Shown piece by piece: positions 23,620 through 26,408 of a DNA stretch of 26,408 bases. Position 1 is the first letter of the stretch. Each line of letters opens with the position of its first letter. The stretch spans positions 1 to 26,408 of the forward strand of contig JASLBS010000026.1 of NCBI GenBank assembly GCA_030146405.1. The letters are read 5' to 3'. The DNA comes from Arthrobacter sp. (lineage in GTDB: Bacteria; Actinomycetota; Actinomycetes; Actinomycetales; Micrococcaceae). Position numbers and translations under genes: made by a program. The notes beneath the pieces were generated by a model. That model had not been told where the DNA came from, ran no database searches, and saw only the letters and a list, made by a program, of their open reading frames with translations.

Positions 23620-25668
23620 CTAACTGTTCTTGGGCACGTCGTCCGACTCCGGCGACGGAAGATCCGTGTCCCGCACGTCGAAGTCCTTCGGGATGTCCGC
23701 TTCGGCGATCTGGTCCTGCGGCGCGACCGTCTCCGGAGCCGGCCGCCCGCTCTCGATCGCCTCGGCACGTTCCTTCCGGGACACGATCGGCGGGAGCGAG
23801 TGGACCGGGCGGGTCTGCTTGGACAGCCAGACGTCGCGCAGGTGGCGCTTGCGGACGGAGGAGAAGATCTCTGCGATCTCCGCCTGGTTCAGCGTCTCGC
23901 GCTCCAGCAACTCGAGTGCGAGCTGGTCCAGCACGTCGCGGTTCTCGGTGAGGATCTGGTACGCCTCGTCATGCGCGTTGTCGATGAGCCGGCGGACCTC
24001 CTCGTCCACCACGAGGGCGATTTGGTCCGAGTAGTCGCGGTCGCTGCCCATGTCGCGGCCGAGGAACGGCTCCCCGGCGCCCTGTCCCAGCTTCACGGCA
24101 CCCACGCGCTCGCTCATGCCGTACTGGGTCACCATCTTGCGAGCGGTGCCCGTGGCCTTCTCGATATCGTTCGACGCACCGGTGGACGGGTCGTGGAAGA
24201 CGATCTCCTCCGCGACACGGCCGCCCATGGCATAGGCGAGCTGATCGAGCAGCTCGTTCCTGGTCACGGAGTACTTGTCCTCGCTGGGCATCACCATGGT
24301 GTAGCCGAGGGCACGGCCACGCGGCAGGATGGTCACCTTGGTGACGGGGTCCGTGTTGCGGAGCGCCGCCGCCACCAGGGCGTGTCCGCCCTCGTGGTAC
24401 GCGGTGATCTTCCGCTCGAGTTCCTTCATGATCCGGCTGCGCTTCTGCGGTCCGGCGATCACGCGGTCGATCGCCTCGTCGAGGGCGCGGTCGTCGATGA
24501 GCTGTGCGTTGGAGCGCGCCGTGAGGAGCGCGGCCTCGTTGAGCACATTCGCGAGATCGGCGCCGGTGAAGCCGGGGGTCTTCTTCGCCACCGCCTTGAG
24601 GTCCACCGCGGGCGCCATCGGCTTACCCTTGGCGTGCACCGTGAGGACGTGCTCGCGGCCCCTCATGTCCGGGGCCTCCACGCCGATCTGGCGGTCGAAC
24701 CGGCCGGGGCGCAGCAGTGCCGGGTCCAGGACGTCCGGCCGGTTGGTCGCGGCGATGAGGATCACGTTCGTGGTGGAGTCGAAGCCGTCCATCTCGACGA
24801 GCAGCTGGTTCAGGGTCTGCTCGCGCTCGTCGTTGCCGCCGCCCACACCCGCACCGCGGTGGCGTCCCACGGCGTCGATCTCGTCCACGAAGATGATGGC
24901 CGGGGAGTTGGTCTTGGCCTGCTCGAAGAGGTCACGCACACGGGACGCACCCACACCCACGAACATCTCGACGAAGTCGGACCCGGAGATGGAGTAGAAG
25001 GGGACGCCGGCCTCGCCGGCCACGGCGCGGGCGAGGAGCGTCTTCCCGGTACCGGGAGGCCCGTACAGCAGGACACCCTTGGGGATCTTCGCGCCGAGGG
25101 CCTGGAACTTGGCCGGTTCCTGCAGGAACTCCTTGATCTCGAGGAGTTCCTCCACCGCCTCGTCGGAACCCGCGACGTCGTCGAACGTCACCTGCGGCAT
25201 GTCCTTGGAGATCAGCTTGGCCTTGGACTTGCCGAACTGCATCACCTTCGAGCCGCCGCCCTGCATGCGGGTGAGCAGGAACCAGAAGATCACACCCAGG
25301 ATCAGGATGGGGAAGATCAGGCCTGCGAGGCTCAGGAACCAGTTGCTCTCGGCGGGCTGGTCCGTGAAGCCCTCGGTGTCCGACGCGTTGATGGCCGCGA
25401 CGACGTCCTCGGCGCGCGCCACGCTGTAGAAGAACTGCACGCTCGTGCCCATGTCCTCGTAGTCGTCGCGCAGCGTGAGGTCCACCCGCTGCTCGCCGTC
25501 GTGGATCTGGGCCTGCGTGACCTGGTTGTCCTCGAGGAGCTGGAGCCCTTCGTCGGTATCGATCCGGGTGCTGCCCGAGCCGAACAGATTGGGGAGGATC
25601 AGCAGGAGTGCGACAACGGCCAGGGCTATCCAGAAAATGGGGCCCTTGAAGAGGTTCTTGAATTTCAT
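23620..25668 (-). CDS. ftsH: FtsH, membrane-bound ATP-dependent zinc metalloprotease
   Basis: FtsH degrades unassembled or damaged membrane proteins and some cytosolic regulators. The 682-residue protein has an N-terminal membrane helix (about 9-27), an extracytoplasmic segment, a second helix (about 108-130), an AAA+ domain with Walker A GPPGTGKT (Lys209) and Walker [12 protein letters not shown], and the zinc site HEGGH (His425, Glu426, His429). A 70-residue hydrophilic tail ends the protein. The ATG at 25668 is chosen because family members begin with a KxKNxFKGP-like sequence; the strong AGGAGG is 25 nt away and separated by a hairpin (25676-25690). hpt lies upstream, folE downstream. A TATATG (25758-25763, minus strand) may be a -10. 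Confidence 0.97.
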   Translation of the reverse strand: MKFKNLFKGPIFWIALAVVALLLILPNLFGSGSTRIDTDEGLQLLEDNQVTQAQIHDGEQRVDLTLRDDYEDMGTSVQFFYSVARAEDVVAAINASDTEGFTDQPAESNWFLSLAGLIFPILILGVIFWFLLTRMQGGGSKVMQFGKSKAKLISKDMPQVTFDDVAGSDEAVEELLEIKEFLQEPAKFQALGAKIPKGVLLYGPPGTGKTLLARAVAGEAGVPFYSISGSDFVEMFVGVGASRVRDLFEQAKTNSPAIIFVDEIDAVGRHRGAGVGGGNDEREQTLNQLLVEMDGFDSTTNVILIAATNRPDVLDPALLRPGRFDRQIGVEAPDMRGREHVLTVHAKGKPMAPAVDLKAVAKKTPGFTGADLANVLNEAALLTARSNAQLIDDRALDEAIDRVIAGPQKRSRIMKELERKITAYHEGGHALVAAALRNTDPVTKVTILPRGRALGYTMVMPSEDKYSVTRNELLDQLAYAMGGRVAEEIVFHDPSTGASNDIEKATGTARKMVTQYGMSERVGAVKLGQGAGEPFLGRDMGSDRDYSDQIALVVDEEVRRLIDNAHDEAYQILTENRDVLDQLALELLERETLNQAEIAEIFSSVRKRHLRDVWLSKQTRPVHSLPPIVSRKERAEAIESGRPAPETVAPQDQIAEADIPKDFDVRDTDLPSPESDDVPKNS

Positions 25669-25675
25669 ACGTTTC

Positions 25676-25699
25676 AGGGCAGCAAGCCCTGTCCCTCCT
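25676..25699 (-). promoter_or_regulatory. ftsH ribosome site with an intervening hairpin
   Basis: On the minus strand AGGAGG (25699-25694) is followed after 3 nt by the inverted repeat AGGGC-TTGCT-GCCCT (25690-25676), then 7 nt and the ATG. The linear SD-to-ATG spacing is 25 nt; with the hairpin folded it would be about 10 nt, a normal distance. Confidence 0.5.
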
Positions 25700-25784
25700 G
25701 CTGATGCACGTTGAATATGGGGCGCACTGCTGTGTGGATGCCCTCGAAGCATCTCAACATATACACCGTCTGGGATTCACCACG

Positions 25785-25801
25785 TGCCAATAATGCCAAT
25801 A
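25785..25801 (-). repeat. Short direct repeat between hpt and ftsH
   Basis: TGCCAATA occurs twice with a 9-nt period (25785-25792, 25794-25801) in a low-GC part of the 175-nt hpt-ftsH gap. GCCAA also pairs with TTGGC at 25810-25814. It could be part of the ftsH promoter region or a weak hpt terminator; nothing further can be supported. Confidence 0.3.
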
Positions 25802-25843
25802 GTTCCCTGTTGGCGTACTGGCCGTATGCGGAGAGGAACGAGC

Positions 25844-26395
25844 CTATTCGTACACGTGGGGTGCGAGGGTGCCGATGAAATCGAGGTTGCGGTACTTCTC
25901 GGCGAAATCGAGGCCGTATCCCACCACGAATTCGCTGGGGATGTCATAACCCACGTATTTGACGTCGATCTCCACCTTCGCGGCGTCCGGCTTCCGCAGG
26001 AGGGTGCAGATCTCCACGGAGGCGGGGCCGCGCGAGAGGAGGTTCGCCTTGAGCCAGGAAAGCGTGAGGCCGGAGTCGATGATGTCCTCGGCGATCAGCA
26101 CGTGCTTGCCCATGAGATCGGTCTCCAGGTCCTTGAGGATCCGCACCACGCCCGAGGACTGCGTGCCGGAGCCGTAGGAGGAGACCGCCATCCAGTCCAT
26201 GGTGATGTGGGAGTGGAGCGCACGGGCGAGGTCCGCCATGACCATCACCGCACCCTTGAGGACTCCGACGAGGAGGATGTCCTTGCCCTCGTAGTCGGCG
26301 TCGATCTGTCGCGCCAACTCGTTGATCCGCTGCTGGATCTCTTCCTTGGTGTACAGGACGTGCTTGAGATCTGACTGGACGTCGTTGGAATCCAC
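25844..26395 (-). CDS. hpt: Hypoxanthine phosphoribosyltransferase
   Basis: Hpt salvages hypoxanthine (and usually guanine) to IMP/GMP using PRPP. The 183-residue protein has the type I PRTase fold: the LLVGVLKGA loop, the flexible MAVSSYGSGTQSSG loop, the PRPP-binding signature VLIAEDIIDSGLTL, the VKYVGYDIPSEFVVGYGLDF purine-binding region (within residues about 145-165), and the conserved C-terminal end. The start is a GTG with AGGAG 6 nt upstream, at the window edge. tilS commonly lies just upstream of hpt but is outside this window. ftsH follows after 175 nt. Confidence 0.96.
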   Translation of the reverse strand: MDSNDVQSDLKHVLYTKEEIQQRINELARQIDADYEGKDILLVGVLKGAVMVMADLARALHSHITMDWMAVSSYGSGTQSSGVVRILKDLETDLMGKHVLIAEDIIDSGLTLSWLKANLLSRGPASVEICTLLRKPDAAKVEIDVKYVGYDIPSEFVVGYGLDFAEKYRNLDFIGTLAPHVYE

Positions 26396-26408
26396 CGGTT
26401 ACTCCTGG

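Noticed and set aside
23494..25704. Long open frame (736 codons) on the + strand opposite ftsH and folE
   Set aside because: It is the antisense shadow of high-GC coding sequence: its His/Val/Leu/Asp/Arg-rich translation shows no recognised domain, and ftsH on the other strand has every expected motif.
1..26408. tRNA or rRNA genes, CRISPR arrays, insertion sequences, attachment sites
   Set aside because: By eye no cloverleaf with a CCA-proximal T-arm, no regularly spaced repeats, no transposase or integrase, and no target-site duplications were found on either strand; short RNAs cannot be excluded without covariance-model searches.

Overview
The window is high-GC DNA from an actinobacterium, most likely Micrococcales and close to the Arthrobacter/Micrococcaceae group. 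The assignment rests on family-level features seen in the proteins: a short Lsr2, ClpC next to lsr2 and lysS, a DUF3180 protein in the folate operon, an Rv2747-type ArgA, GTG/TTG starts and extreme third-position GC. Almost everything is chromosomal housekeeping. The order hpt-ftsH-folE-folP-folB-folK-DUF3180-...-DUF2520-panC-lysS-lsr2-clpC, followed further on by mutY, disA and radA, parallels the gene order I recall for Mycobacterium tuberculosis (Rv3610c to Rv3585). It is therefore an old conserved block, not an island.

Layout. 1-3862 (+): end of a FUSC-family membrane protein, radA (recombination/repair ATPase) and disA (c-di-AMP synthase). 3937-4671 (-): a membrane-anchored extracytoplasmic protein of unknown function. 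4758-5771 (+): mutY with an unusual C-terminus. 5894-8300 (-): a dhaK-dhaL-dhaM operon for PTS-dependent dihydroxyacetone phosphorylation. 8507-8680 (-): a 57-residue CsbD-family stress protein. 8801-11365 (-): an ArgA-type N-acetyltransferase and an S9 peptidase. 11528-14035 (-): clpC, with its own terminator and a probable ClgR operator. 14156-16203 (-): a shortened Lsr2, a small membrane protein and lysS. 16254-23548 (-): a compact biosynthetic run reading folE, folP, folB, folK, DUF3180, two bPH2 proteins, DUF2520 and panC, with repeated 4- to 14-nt overlaps. 23620-26395 (-): ftsH and hpt.

How the parts work together. folE, folB, folK and folP cover GTP to dihydropteroate, and panC makes pantothenate (precursor of CoA). 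lysS is translation, while ftsH and clpC are the membrane and cytosolic AAA+ proteolysis machines. radA, disA and mutY form a DNA-integrity cluster. No tRNA, rRNA, CRISPR array, insertion sequence, attachment site or phage gene was seen, and there is no gene-free stretch longer than 300 bases.

I do not see a clearly new multi-gene system. The observations most worth a second look are: the reduced Lsr2 at the canonical lsr2 locus, lacking the AT-hook-like RGR loop; a MutY whose C-terminus looks like a winged helix instead of the 8-oxoG-reading NUDIX-like domain; a ClpC docking loop reading TGF where LGF is usual; a hairpin between the Shine-Dalgarno and start codon of ftsH; a sigma-B-like promoter for csbD; a ClgR-type operator for clpC; and two bPH2 membrane proteins embedded in the folate/pantothenate operon.
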